A DNA stretch of 64,000 bases, from the NCBI RefSeq assembly GCF_031143425.1, contig NC_090439.1, forward strand, positions 355,750,027-355,814,026, in the 5' to 3' direction. Below, in pieces: positions 44,460 to 55,412 of the stretch. The notes under the pieces are model-generated. The model was given only the letters and a program-made list of their open reading frames with translations, made no database searches and was not told where the DNA came from. The stretch is from Pleurodeles waltl. Its lineage: Eukaryota; Chordata; Amphibia; Caudata; Salamandridae. The position numbers and the translations under genes were made by a program. How positions within the stretch are numbered: the first letter of the stretch is position 1; each line of letters begins with the position of its first letter.

Positions 44460-45298
44460 AGAGGAAACCCCATTGGTACATCAAAACAAAGGATTGTATT
44501 CAAACTTCTTTCTAATTGAGAAGAAGAAAGGAAATGAAGGCAAGTTACGGACTTAAGACTTCTGAACAAACTCATAAAGATAAACTTTCAGGAAGCTGTC
44601 TCTACAAGAGATTTTGCAGGTACTGAACTCTGGGTTATATGGCATCACTAGATCTCCTATATGCATGGTTCCACATTTGCATACATGTAAAGCCTCAAAA
44701 TTATTTAAGGTGGGAGGGTGCCATTACCAATTCAAGGTTCTACCTTTAGACTCTCGTCCGCTCCAAGACTTTTTACAAAGTGCATGGCACCAGTGACTGC
44801 TTTCTTGAGAAGTAATAGTCATCATCTATTTCTGCATTTAGACAACTGGCTTAACAACGGCCAGTCATTTCTGCTCTGCAAGAAGATCTACGATGGCCTG
44901 TCTTAGATTATTCAGGAATCTGGGACTCAAGCTAAACAAGGAAAAGTCTTCCCTAATGCTGTCTAGATGGTTGACATTCCTGGGAGCGATTTTGGATACT
45001 AAAAATTGCAAAGCCTATCCCACAAAGGAAAGGTGTCTGCATATAATAAAATTGGTTTCATCTCTCTGAAAAAGAAAGTTCAGCTTCTTTTTAGATTACA
45101 AATCAATTATTCAAATGATGTCCGCATCCTTTCCGTTTATTCTGAATTGACAGTTACAAATGAGGCAGCTGCAGGAGCAATTAGACACACTATGGTTCAA
45201 GTTAACCAAACCTGTGAAGACATAATCCACATTACTCCAAGCATGAAGTTAGCGATAGCATGGCGGCGAGAGAAAAGACAGTATTTTTCCTGGCCTGA
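44460..45298 (+). pseudogene. DIRS 4 reverse transcriptase and start of RNase H
   Basis: GLYSNFFLIEKKKG near 44495 is the RT entry block. Motif A appears as MASLDLLYAWFHI (near 44640), with the second acidic residue altered. The frame 44718-44906 has SSAPRLFTKCMAPVTAFLRS and then LFLHLDNWLN, where motif C has Asn in place of the second catalytic Asp. A KLNKEKSSLML-type block and an FLGA-I block follow, out of frame. The polymerase is dead by its active site. The L1 enters at 45299-45306. Confidence 0.75.
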
Positions 45299-45306
45299 CA
45301 TTCATT

Positions 45307-48300
45307 TTTTTTTTATATATATTTTATTAGTTTTATCGTAAAGGAAGTAGCAAGCAAGTATCAGCGTAACAGTGTACAAAAGCAGACAGTCGTATGGCAT
45401 ACAGTGATATCAGTACTTCAGTTAAAAGCAAATAATTCTACTACACATAAGTACTTATGACATTTCAGCATCTATAAGTAATTGATCCACTCGAACATGG
45501 GGGATAACCAGTGATCATTTGTCTTTCTGCCTCCCAGAAGCATCAGTATAACCGCACCATGGAATAACATTTGCTGGAAAGCCCCTATGAAACATGTTGG
45601 AGGAAAGGGAAAGAAACTAGGGGGTAATGAGCATTTAAGGTGTCTAGGCTGTGTGAAAGGTATATGGGTGATACATCATGTGCTCTCCAAGTTGACTGCG
45701 TCTAAGGGGTACCAACTTGAAACAAGGAAAATTGTAGCATGGGTCTGGAGTACGCTTTGTGTATTGCCGGGTAGACAGGGGTTTTATCGGCATCTGCTTC
45801 CTAGTCGCAGGTGTGGAGGAGGAAATATTGTGAGGACCTCCGTGTAATAGTGGTAGTGTTTAACTTGGTGGTGGCAGTGGCGTCTCTGGGGGTGGGTAAT
45901 CCGATCCTGCTTTGTCGGGCACTTGAGAAGATAGTTTGCCTGATATCTTCAGTAAATAAGTTTCCCACATCATCACTGCCCCACTCCGTGGCCTATGGTC
46001 TTGTGCCAGTTCACTAGCTTCAGCTGTGGCCCATCGCGAGGTCACATGTAATCACTTATCAATTGTGGGAGGCTGGGTCGCCTTCCAGGACATAGCAATG
46101 AGTCATTTGAACAATATCAGCGCCAGGTCTACGAATTTTAAGTAGTGTTTGATTTGCTTGGATCTCTTAGTGATCCCTAAAAGGCAAAGGAGGGGGTTGA
46201 GGGCAGGCGGTATGTCAATGATCTCTGAGACATGCTGTAGGACTCAGGACCATGCATTGTGAATTAATGAGCACTCCCATGTTGTGTAAAAAGGTAGCAT
46301 CATCATGACCACATCTCGGGCATAGGGATGAGATTCCCAGAAATATTCTGTGGAGGCGATATGGGGTTAGATATGTTTGATTAATGTAATTGAATTGCGA
46401 GTATTTCAGGCTGGTGTTGTGTGAAATAAATTTCACCCATTTCTGGTGCCATCACCCACTGCTTGTCTGTTAAGCTCATGCCCAGCAATTATCCCATCTG
46501 GCTTTACTAAGCGGATGTGGGACGCTAGGTGTCTCTCTCAACACTATGTATAAGGAGACTGCCTTCCTGCCAAGCCCGTGTGTCAGTATACAGTGTAGTC
46601 TCCTGTGGGGCAGAGACTCAGATGAGCCTGATTGTCAAAGTCCACCGATCACTGTACTCACAGCAGTGTGAAAGAGGAGCTGTCCCGGGCCCAGCCCATG
46701 TGTTTCCTCAAGGTCCTGAAAGGGGCGCAGCGAGCCATCATCACATAGATCTCCCAGGCGCAATAGTCCACTTTCTCTCCATGGGGCAAAATTATAAAAC
46801 CGGCTGAGGCGTCCTAACTGGGCACGACATATAGGGAGCGGTGTGGAGTATGGCACAAGAGCTCGCCGCGGTTGGATGTAGTGATTCCAAACCAGTTTCG
46901 CGGTCCGCATATGCATCCTGGGGATGGCACAATGGGAGTCCGGGACGAGAAGCCACTCAAGCACCCCCCTTCACCCAACTTGGCTCAAACCATGGCATCT
47001 TCTGTTGTGTGATCCCCAGCTACCCAGCGCATTGCCCATTGAAACTTGGCTGCTGCAAAGTAGCGTTCCATATCGGGCATCGCCATGCCAGCCTTTGTCA
47101 AGGGGTGTTGGAGCGTGACGAGGGACACTCTCTTGTGTCCCTGCCCCCATATGAGTGCCGATAGTAGGCCTCGCAGGGTTCAGGAAAAAAAAAAAAAACT
47201 TTCTTGGTGGGACACCGGCAGCGCCACAAAAAAATATATTAGGCTGGGCAGGACCAGCATCTTAGCTATGGATGCCTTACCCATAGGGGTAGAGGGGCAG
47301 GCTCCTCCAGAAGGGTAAGGATTGCCGTATAGAAACAAGGGCCCTACCGTGATAATCTCAATTAAATCAGCCTCAGTGCAATAAATATTAAGCCCCAGAT
47401 ATCGGAAGGTCCTGAGAACCCATGAGAGACTCTTCCCCACTTGAGAGCAACTGATGCGGACTGCTCGGTGTCCGCAATGATAAAACAAGATTTCCCCCAG
47501 TTCATCTTAAGGCCAGCTGTGTCGACAAACTGGTCTAATAAGTTAAGAAGGGCCGGGAAAGTGCCCACCATATCTTGCACATAAACCAGGACATCATCCG
47601 CATATAAGGACGTTATGTGCCAGTGTCCTCATACTTGGATTCCCCAATCAGGTCCCCTGCTTCGTAACCGCATTGCCAGGGGTTCCATAGCCAGTGTAAA
47701 AAGCACCAGTGAGAGAGAGCAGCCTTGATGCGTCCCTCTTTGTACAGAAAATGAGCGGGAGATCTGGGTTCTGGTGCGGACCCGCGCTTGTGGGGTGGTG
47801 TGTAGCAGCTTCACCCAAGGCAGATAGATGGGGCCAAGCACAAATTGTTTGAGGACCTGCGATCAAGTATGCCCAACTCAGGGTGTCGAATGCCTTTTCG
47901 AAGTCCAGAAAGATGGCTACTGGGTGACCCGCCTCTCCTGAAACCGCGTCAGTGATGTGGCATAGCCGTCTAACGTTATGATGTGTGGCACAAATTCACA
48001 TTGGTCTGGGTGTATAAGATGGCCGATCAATGGGAGCAATCTGTTTGTTAGGATTTTGCTCAAAATCTTATAGTCAGTATTCAACATTGACAACGGGCGG
48101 TATGAACTCGCCTCGAGCGGGTCCCTGTCTGGCTTAGGCAAGACCACTAAAAGTGCCTCATGTAGGGAACTTGGTAGTTGCCTCGTCCCCCCCGCCATTG
48201 ATAGGTGGCCCTATACATATCCAGCAGCTGAGGTGCTAGAGTGCTCGTGAAGGTGGCATAGTATTCAACTGGGATCCCATCTATATCTGGTGTTTTCCCT

Positions 48301-48958
48301 CTAGCCATCTGTTGGATTGCTAAGTGTACTTCATCAATGTGTAGTGGTTGTTTAAATTGCTCACTTAGAACAGCGTTAGTCTAGGCAGGGTGAGGTCCTG
48401 TAGGAACAGTTGTATGCAGGAGGAGGAGGGAACGACCAGTGAAGAGTACAGTTGCTCATAGTAAAGGGTGAAGGCCTTAATCATTAATCGCTTCCTGGGT
48501 GTTCATCACCTGGCCCCTGCTATCTCAAAAAAGCCTCCAGGTCAGTTCTAGGAGTTTTGGAGAGCAGTAACCACACTAGCGTGCGTCCCGGTGTGTCCCC
48601 TTCTGTGTGTTCTTCTGGCTAAATATGCCTTGTAATCCACTTTACAAAGACGTTGAAGGTCCTCTCAATATTGATGCCGTTGGGCAACCAGAAGACGCTG
48701 TGTCACAGGGGCATGAATGGCCTCTTGCTCTAGTTTACGGATGTTATCCTCAAGCACACTGCGCGTGAGAGAGGATTTCACCCCCCAGGATGTGTCAATG
48801 CAGTGACCTCTCATAACCGCTTTCATTGCATCCCACTCTACCCTCGGATCACCAACAGAACCCAGGTTTTCAGTAAAGTAAGCAGGGATATGAGAGCTTA
48901 TCATTTCTTTGTATACTGTATTGTGTAAGGCCTCTGCTCTGTCTCCACACTGGCTTGT
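45307..48958 (-). mobile_element. L1-like element, 5'-truncated, 3652 bp, inserted in DIRS 4
   Basis: On the minus strand it ends in a T/A-rich tail at 45307-45325 (plus-strand TTTTTTTTTATATATATTTT-like). CATTCATT flanks both ends (45299-45306 and 48959-48966), a short candidate target duplication; host RNase H resumes immediately after it. The element carries ORF2 from the post-endonuclease linker to the C-terminus in several frames. Endonuclease and ORF1 are absent, as usual for a 5' truncation. Confidence 0.88.
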
Positions 48959-48961
48959 CAT
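46215..48961 (-). pseudogene. L1-like ORF2 (linker, RT, C-terminal domain)
   Basis: Blocks in order on the minus strand: 48961-48665 linker (AVMRGHCIDTSWGVK); 48198-47917 RT fingers (LPSSLHEALLVVLPKPDRDP, SYRPLSMLNTDYKILSKILT); 47841-47629 motif B (RGTHQGCSLSLVLFTLAMEP); near 47605 motif C, LYADDVLVYVQDM, intact; 47580-47362 NWGKS and LGL-type thumb blocks; 46964-46635 WLLVP...W region; 46436-46215 TYLTPYRLHRIF and CPRCGHDDATFLH, a Cys/His C-terminal motif. There are five or more frame changes and a 15-base A run at 47186-47200. It resembles the elements at 1-2545 and 18545-19733, probably the same clade. Confidence 0.85.
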
Positions 48962-48966
48962 TCATT

Positions 48967-49440
48967 GCTAATAGTTCTTACCGTACAGTGACAACTGACC
49001 CTTCCTTAGAAAGGTGGGGGGCACACCTTCAAGTTCTAGAGGTTCTTGACAAGCAAAGGTGGGGTGGAGGAGGCTGCAGGGGTGGGAGGGTGCAGAGGGT
49101 GGGGGGATGCAGGTAGGGTGCAGAGGGGGAGGGGATGCAGAGGGTGGGTGTGTGTGCATTTCTGATAGCCTGGACAGAAATGTTTGCATATGCCTTGCCT
49201 CTGATACCCAGGGTCCTTTGGAAAATGAGATTGAAACTGTGCTGTTTAATTCTAGTAGCTCTTTTGTGGCCGAGGCACTATTGGTTTATAGAGCTTTTAT
49301 ACCTCTCAGATAGCCCACGTATAACTCTGAAGCCAATTCCAAATCTTCTTTCAATGAACAAGGGACAGGTTGTTCATCTGAGGATAGAATTGCCAAATGT
49401 ATCAGCCTGGCTCCTTATAACAGTGAATTCAGTACCTTGA
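48967..49440 (+). pseudogene. DIRS 4 RNase H continuation and linker
   Basis: Directly after the L1 the reading gives YRTVTTDPSLERWGAHLQVL, the first RNase H box (Asp kept, following Ala replaced by Pro). A G-rich tandem expansion then replaces the rest (49052-49150). Linker blocks follow in the 49135-49440 frame: PLIPRVLWKMRL, ILVALLWPRHYWFIELL. The Glu and second Asp boxes of RNase H are not seen. Confidence 0.75.
49052..49150 (+). repeat. G-rich tandem repeat within the DIRS 4 RNase H region
   Basis: Units of about 27 bp built around GGGTGCAGAGGGTGGGG and GGGATGCAG recur two to three times between 49085 and 49150, preceded by GGTGGGGTGGAGGAGG. Several runs of three to six G occur on one strand, so G-quadruplex formation is possible. 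The repeat lies in coding sequence of the host element. Confidence 0.75.
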
Positions 49441-50180
49441 GCAATCGTCAAGAATTTTTGGAGAAATCCAGGGCAGATTCTACAGGGAAATGTTACATAG
49501 CAAAATGGAAGGGGTCCGTGTCTGGTGTGCAAGTAGGAATCGACATCTTTTTAAATGTTCTCTAGAACAGGTCCTACCTTAATTACTCCACTTGGCATGA
49601 ACTGGTCTAGCTCATAATTCAATTAAAATTCACTTTGCAGCAATCTCACGGTTTCATAGAACAACAAATGAGGTTTCTCTATGGTCTAAGAAGTTTTGAA
49701 AAGTCTTTTCAGGGTTTTGCCTCCTTTAAAATCGACCCCTGTGACTTGCTAATTGAATATGGTCCTTTCACAACTGATGAAAATCCCTTTTGAACGTATT
49801 CTTAAAGCAAAATTAAAAATTTGTCATGGAAAGTGACCCTTCTCTTAGCACACACTTCAGCTAGAAGGATAAACGTTTACAGTTAAAGAACCATTCTTAC
49901 AACTTAAAGAAGATAGGCTAATACCAAGAACCAACACTAAATTAATTCCACAGATCCAGCTGTCTTGACACGTTTTTTAAAGTACCCTTGTAATGCAGCT
50001 GAAAAAGCTTTGCCTTCTTTGGACGTCAAAAAATGTCTAAAATTGTATATTGAAACTAAGGACAAAGACTTTTAGAAAGTCCGACCAGCTATATATTTTG
50101 TTTGCCCTTCGCAGGAAGTGTTGCTCGTTCTCGAGAGGCAGTATAGCTTGATGAGTTTCTGCAGCTATTAGCTACTGTCA
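49441..50180 (+). pseudogene. DIRS 4 tyrosine recombinase, heavily decayed
   Basis: Only scattered blocks remain: PFERILKAKLK (near 49787), a LAHTSARR-like Arg box region (near 49850), LRTKTFRKSDQL (near 50065) and a run toward the His-x-x-Arg region near 50110 that no longer reads clearly. The catalytic residues cannot all be identified. The assignment rests on order and position. Confidence 0.5.
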
Positions 50181-50429
50181 CAATAAAGCATTTATCCAGA
50201 GATCAAGCGCATCCTCCACGGTCTTGCCAGAAAAATTTAAAATTTAAAAACCACAATGCTTATTGACTCTGGTGATGTTTTGGGACCCTGCTGAGTCTGA
50301 GTTCCAAAATGGCTGCAAGCACTTCTGGTTGAAGTGTTGCCAGACAATCAGATATCACCAAGGGATCTCATGAACTCATGGAGAATCCACATCCCTAGAT
50401 ATAGAATTGTGTTTTTTCTTTAATTACTC

Positions 50430-50860
50430 GAATACTACTGAATGAATGTGCACCAAATCACGAAAAGGGTTCTTTCTGGACCAAGAGCTAGCTTTCTGCT
50501 AAAAGTGGTGTAATTCTGTCCAAAGGTTCAGGCTGTAGTCCTTTCTAAAATCCCTATGGGAAACTGCATGGGGAAATCGTGTTTTAGGACCCCCACCCCC
50601 TTTTTCTCAGCCCCTGCTTGATGAATCACCCCAAACCTTTCAACACACTAGCTGAAGTGAGGTGCATACTAGTTTTGAAAATTTTGTGAACATTCGTCAA
50701 GTGGCACCCAAGTTAATAGTAAAACAAAGTTTTTCTTATGGAAACTAGGGTCCTAACTACACCTACTGACGATCTCCATTAAGTAAAAAAAATACATATG
50801 TGTGTGTGTGTGTGAAAATGTGTGTGTGTATGTGTATATACATATATATATATTTATATA
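50430..50860. repeat. Unclassified dispersed-type repeat ending in TG/TA microsatellite
   Basis: A stretch with CGAATACTACTGAATGAATG, then ACCAAATCACGAAAAGGG, then GTCCAAAGGTTCAGGCTGTA, ending in TGTGTGTG and TATATA runs at 50797-50852. I recall similar stretches in amphibian genomes but cannot confirm a family. It lies between the DIRS 4 recombinase and the 3' terminal repeat and may be an insertion. Confidence 0.4.
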
Positions 50861-51145
50861 CTGTGCTACACTTGTGCTCGAAATTTGAGGTATGGTTGTC
50901 TTGCAGGGGGAATAGTGATTCAGGGGCTGCTCTCTGACTCCAATGTGGTTCTTTTATAACAGTGTGAATTGGTTATCAATGTCACTTCATGTTTCCTATT
51001 GTTCTTAATGCTTCCCTATACACTGCTTATAACTAATACCTTGCAACTCCCACCTTGACTGCGCAGAAGATTAAATTCAAACATGTGAATCCATGAAATA
51101 TATCAATACTGGAGAACCACAGTGTACAGGTAAATAACTTGTTTT

Positions 51146-51331
51146 TTATTCTGTTTTAAAGTTTACTATGGTGGATGCCACATTTGGCACAGGTTTGAAA
51201 TAAAACTGCTTAAATGCAGAATCTGATGATTGTGTTGCTTTCAGAATGCCATAAAACCTACATCCTAAAGAAGAAGCCTGCAGTGCAGCCCCATTCCCAA
51301 CAGAATGAGCACCCCAGGTTCTTGTGATCAT
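51146..51331 (-). pseudogene. DIRS-type recombinase C-terminal scrap, minus strand
   Basis: The 61-codon frame reads GAHSVGNGAALQASSLG and ILKATQSSDSAFKQFYF. The spacing fits the His-x-x-Arg box (AHS-x-R, here AHSVG, Arg lost) and the KA-x-W-SS...F-x-x-FY nucleophile region of DIRS recombinases. It points opposite to the flanking DIRS copies, so it belongs to a further DIRS element, of which I cannot outline the rest. Confidence 0.55.
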
Positions 51332-51829
51332 GCCAACGTAGAAAAAGTGGTACTGATTGGGATTAAGAATTGCCTAACATCCCTGGTGCTAGGCTCTCTA
51401 ATCATGGGCCATTAGATACCTTACTATGCATAGTTTAGGATTATCAGCGATACTTGGAAAAGACATAACTTAAGTGTTTGATTTCATTCTTCTCTGTATG
51501 GTAAACATTACCCATCTAGGAAAAATACCATACTATATAGGCCCAATGCTCAAACTTACAGAAAGGGAAACAAAAAAACATTGCCCCTGTTTTGGTGACA
51601 ATTCCTTCCTGGACAAATATTCATTTGTAGCCCAACTATGGAAGAAATGTAGATCTCATAGACATGCCACAGATGAAGGTAACTACGTACCAGGTGAAAG
51701 GACAATATAATTTCCTTCATATGCTTTTGAAGCAAAGGTTGTTCACTGACCTGTGACCAATCCAATGCAGAAATATATGTCCTATAAGCCTGTCCTGCCC
51801 GGCTAAAAATGGCTTTCTCCTGTATTTGA

Positions 51830-54720
51830 TCTTTCATAGATTCACATGCTTGAATCATTCACAGTTATTGAAGTGGGAATCCCATGGCACCAGAGAAAGT
51901 AGTAGAGAAAATTCTAAATAGGAGTTAATGGTAGACATTCATTTAAATAGCTTATAAATATCATTTAAAAGACCCAAAGTCTAGCCAATCAGGCAACAGC
52001 ACCCTTTAAAACCCTTACCACAGAGGCTCCAGTTGCTCAGATTTTTACTGCACATCATGTGATGGGAGTCGTCCTGAGCTCTGCTCAATTTTTCCTTCAT
52101 TAAAGCTACTTCACAGAGAATTCCGTTCAGGTCAGATCTATCTATCTATATTTTATAACCTTAGATAACCTGACCATGTCAGATCAACCTAAAAAGGATT
52201 ATTTGGGCCTAGTGGTACTTGAGGCAAAAAGAGATTGCACTCTGAGTACCCTCATAAAGAGTGCATTTACTGTTTTCACCAGAGCATACAGTGAAAAAAT
52301 GCAAAATTTGCTGCACTTTCTCTCAGAAAACTCTCAAGGATAGAGAGGTCAGATGATTATTATGGTTGCAGAAGCTGAGATCTAAGGAAGGCCCTCTTTC
52401 TGAAGAAGAATGTGAAAACTTCTAGAACTGAAAAGTCCTGCAAGAGGGATAAACCCATTGAGAAAGAGCCACCTAAAAAGGCCTCAAAGAAAACTTCTCA
52501 TGAGTCTCCTAGGCACCATAAAAGATCTGATGAACCTCTACCACTGGCGAGAAAAAAACATTTCCTCAAAGGTTCCATCTGAACCTTCAACTCCATTGGT
52601 CAGGGAAATTTCTCTCAAAATATCTTCTGAATCACTACCAGTGGCTACAGGATCACTTTCTGAACCAAAATTCTAATTTTCATTGACGTTCTAACCATCG
52701 ACAACAGCGTAGTCGATGACATGTACTATTACAATGTCAACCTTTACATCAGCACTGTCAACAATTATACTTTCATCATCTCTAGCAGCATCGATGACTA
52801 CTGTCTCTTGTACCCTGTTTTGGGCGACAGCACCATCATTAAGGAGGGTGCCTAAGAAGACTCTACAATCTCCAACCATGCTGCTAAAGTCACCTCTGAA
52901 ATGTCCGTTGTCGACACCATCGTTGATGAGACCACCATCGGCGGAAACTCCGTCGAAGACCACCACATCGTCGACGACAGCCACGTTGATGAGAGCTCCG
53001 TTGACCACCTCAACAGGGACAGCACAAGCAGCAACACTATCACAGAAAACACCTCTAGGACAACTATATTGATGGAAACATTACCCAAATTCACAGGGGC
53101 ACCATTAACACCTTTGATGTGTGTATCTATATTGATTACTTACTGAGCCATCAGCTAAAGATATAATTTTTCCTGGCCATGTGTCTCCAAGCAAAGTTTT
53201 GCTGTTCCCACCTGCACCATAGCTTGATGAAGACTAGTCAGGCGAGAAAAGTCCCTTTCGGGTGATTCATAGCCCCTCTGAATTGCACATAGTATCAAGA
53301 TAATGACAAAAGTCATAATTACTATGATGATGACTATTACACAGCTGAGCAGCCACAGCATTATGAATAACAGTTCTCTGCCTTGGGCCACCAAGAACAA
53401 CAGGAACACTCAATCCAGAAGCCACTGGAAATATTATCCAATCTGCAGCATATGCTCCAAGATTATTATAGGAGGTTCCCTTAGCCAGCAACAGCTGACC
53501 CTATATCACAACCACAGACACCTTTGAGAACTCTGCAAGTGCAAATACCAACCCCTCGCCCATGCACTTTAGAGTTGTCGGAAACTCCTTTACCACCCAA
53601 ATCTGACACTTTCATGGATCCACCAGCAGATGATAAACCTTCCTTAGATGAGGATGTGTAGGAAGGATAGATGAGGGTCTCTGCGACAGGGCCTAACAAG
53701 TGGGTTGATTACTTGATTCAAACTCCTTCTCCTCTTGTACGACCACCAGTCGACTCACCAACGGAAGATATTGATGGTTTCCATAACCTCATGGCGAGAG
53801 CAGCAAAGAGGTTTCAACTCCCTATTGCCACTAAAAATATGGACTGTTTCCTTATGATTTTAAAGAGCCTATGACAAAATCAGTAAGGGCCATACCTATT
53901 GTGGATTTTATCTGGCAGGATGGAATAAAAACTATGAAGAATCCAGCCACAGTCTCTGCAGTAATGACCAGATTAGACAACAAAAAAAATACAAAGCACT
54001 GGATGACTCTCTGGTATGTCTAGTGGGTCACCCTAAGCCTGATTCTGTTATTACACAAGCTGCCCAAAGACATCCACAAAATCATCAACTCTTGTCACTG
54101 CACCACCAGATAGGGATGGACGCTGCTTGGATGACATTGGCAAATGTTTTGCTAGTATGGCAGCCATCGCAGTTTGAGCAGCCAATTCTCTGTCGATCTT
54201 AGGGAGGTTCGACAGACAGATGTGGTCTGAAATGGCACAATTTATGTCTCCTACCAGAAGATTTAAGGGTGGATGCCAAAATGATTCTCCAAGAGGGAGA
54301 GTAAGCCTCAGTTGAGATGATCGACTTTGCCATAGATTTTTCATTAACAGGGTTCAGTCAATTAGCTGGAGCAGCAGTACTCAGGAGACAAGGCTGGCTG
54401 AGAGCAACATCCTTCAGATCACAGGTCCAAAGTAAGGCCTTGGACATGCTGTACGACAGAGAATACTTGCTTGGCAAACACATTGATGATGCTCAGCAAG
54501 CTATTAAAGCTGATACAGATACAGCAAAGGCTCTAGGCACTCTGCAGATGAAAAGGCAGCCCTTTCGAGGAGATAGAGGCAGAGGCTTCTACTTTTTTCT
54601 AGGAGGTTTCCAAACATGGAAGCAAAAACTTCAGCCATTCCATTTTTCAAAAGGAAGATCTTCAACCTATTGAGAGCCGTATGCGACGCAGAAGGCCCAG
54701 AAATATTGCTTGGTTTGAAG
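51830..54720 (+). mobile_element. DIRS-type retrotransposon 5, gag part only
   Basis: A 5' terminal-repeat-like block at about 51830-51960 (ATTCACATGCTTGAATC, then TCCCATGGCACCAGAGA) matches 41585-41650 of DIRS 4 (ATTCATATGCTTGAATC, then TCCCATGGCATTAGTTA). It is followed by gag from about 52171 to 54690. RT, RNase H, recombinase and 3' repeat are not seen, so the copy is truncated near 54720. DIRS 4 and 5 are the same subfamily. Confidence 0.7.
52171..54690 (+). pseudogene. DIRS 5 gag
   Basis: The reading starts near an ATG at about 52179 (MSDQPKKDYLGLV) and continues in several frames. A Lys/Pro/Ser-rich segment (52440-52620) is followed by a segment rich in Asp, Ser, Thr and Val (52690-53050). 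The frame 53671-53874 has DIDGFHNLMARAAKRFQLP. The frame 54317-54673 has GFSQLAGAAVLRRQGWLRAT, DREYLLGKHIDDAQQAIKAD and a basic RGDRGRG tail. These are the C-terminal Gag blocks also found in DIRS 4. Many stops in the middle. Confidence 0.72.
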
Positions 54721-55407
54721 AAGAAAGAAGGCCTAATGTCATTCCCAGAAGATTAGCAAAATTTTGTCTACCTAGGATGCTTGGTAATCCTTGCTGTTTT
54801 ACATTTTGGTATTTGCAAGATCACACCTAACCTACCACAGATGTTCTTCTCTTTAAAAGTAGACCTGGCTACTCATTGTTGACTGGAAGCCCAGACCTTG
54901 TGTGTTCCACTGCCACCCTCATGTGATCCCAAACGTAAGGGCTCTTGAGCCATGTCGTTCAAGTCATGGAAGTAAATAATACTTCGGAAATCACTACTTT
55001 GCATGCACTCTGTGACCAGCTTCATCAAATTGATGAAATACCACAAGACAGGTAAAAAAAAACAAAAGAACGAGTTCTAAGGCATGATCTTGTATTCAAA
55101 CTAAAAAAATCTTCAGGATGGCCCATACAGTGGTAGCATGATGTAGGTGTCCTTTAAGTCGAGCCTCATCATCAGGAGACCTTCACTCTGAAGATTGCAG
55201 GGAAGACGGGTGTCCTCTATTTAAAAGTGTTGGAATGCCAACCACATATTCGGTTCTTTCAAGATTATCTTTGGTCATTTTTCTTTTGCCACTTGACAAG
55301 CCGTAATGATGCAGGTTGGAGTGACATAGTGTGTCTCAGCGTTTCAAATCCTTAATCTCTATTGTCATTGTTCCTCACTCTTGTGCAGAGCAAATAAATG
55401 TCTGGGT
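54721..55407. other. Unassigned DNA
   Basis: No domain recognised. It may still be DIRS sequence too decayed to read, or a different insertion; it ends at the target duplication of the solo LTR. Confidence 0.4.
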
Positions 55408-55412
55408 CTCAC

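Larger units (their letters stand above)
41550..51130 (+). mobile_element. DIRS-type retrotransposon 4, decayed, with a nested L1
   Basis: The 5' repeat (about 41555-41700) and 3' repeat (about 50985-51130) are inverted copies: TTCTCCAGTACTGAT against reversed ATCAATACTGGAGAA, ATTCATATGCTTGAATC against GATTAAATTCAAACATGTGA, and TTAAGAACAATAG on both. Between them lie gag (about 42900-44210), RT (about 44460-45000), RNase H (to 45298, resuming 48967) and recombinase remnants (49440-50180). A 3.65-kb L1 is inserted in RNase H. Its sequence is AT-rich and much more decayed than DIRS 3, and it belongs to a different subfamily by its terminal repeat. Confidence 0.8.

Noticed and set aside
52691..53008. 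105-codon minus-strand frame rich in Val and Asp
   Set aside because: Antisense shadow of the acidic low-complexity segment of DIRS 5 gag.
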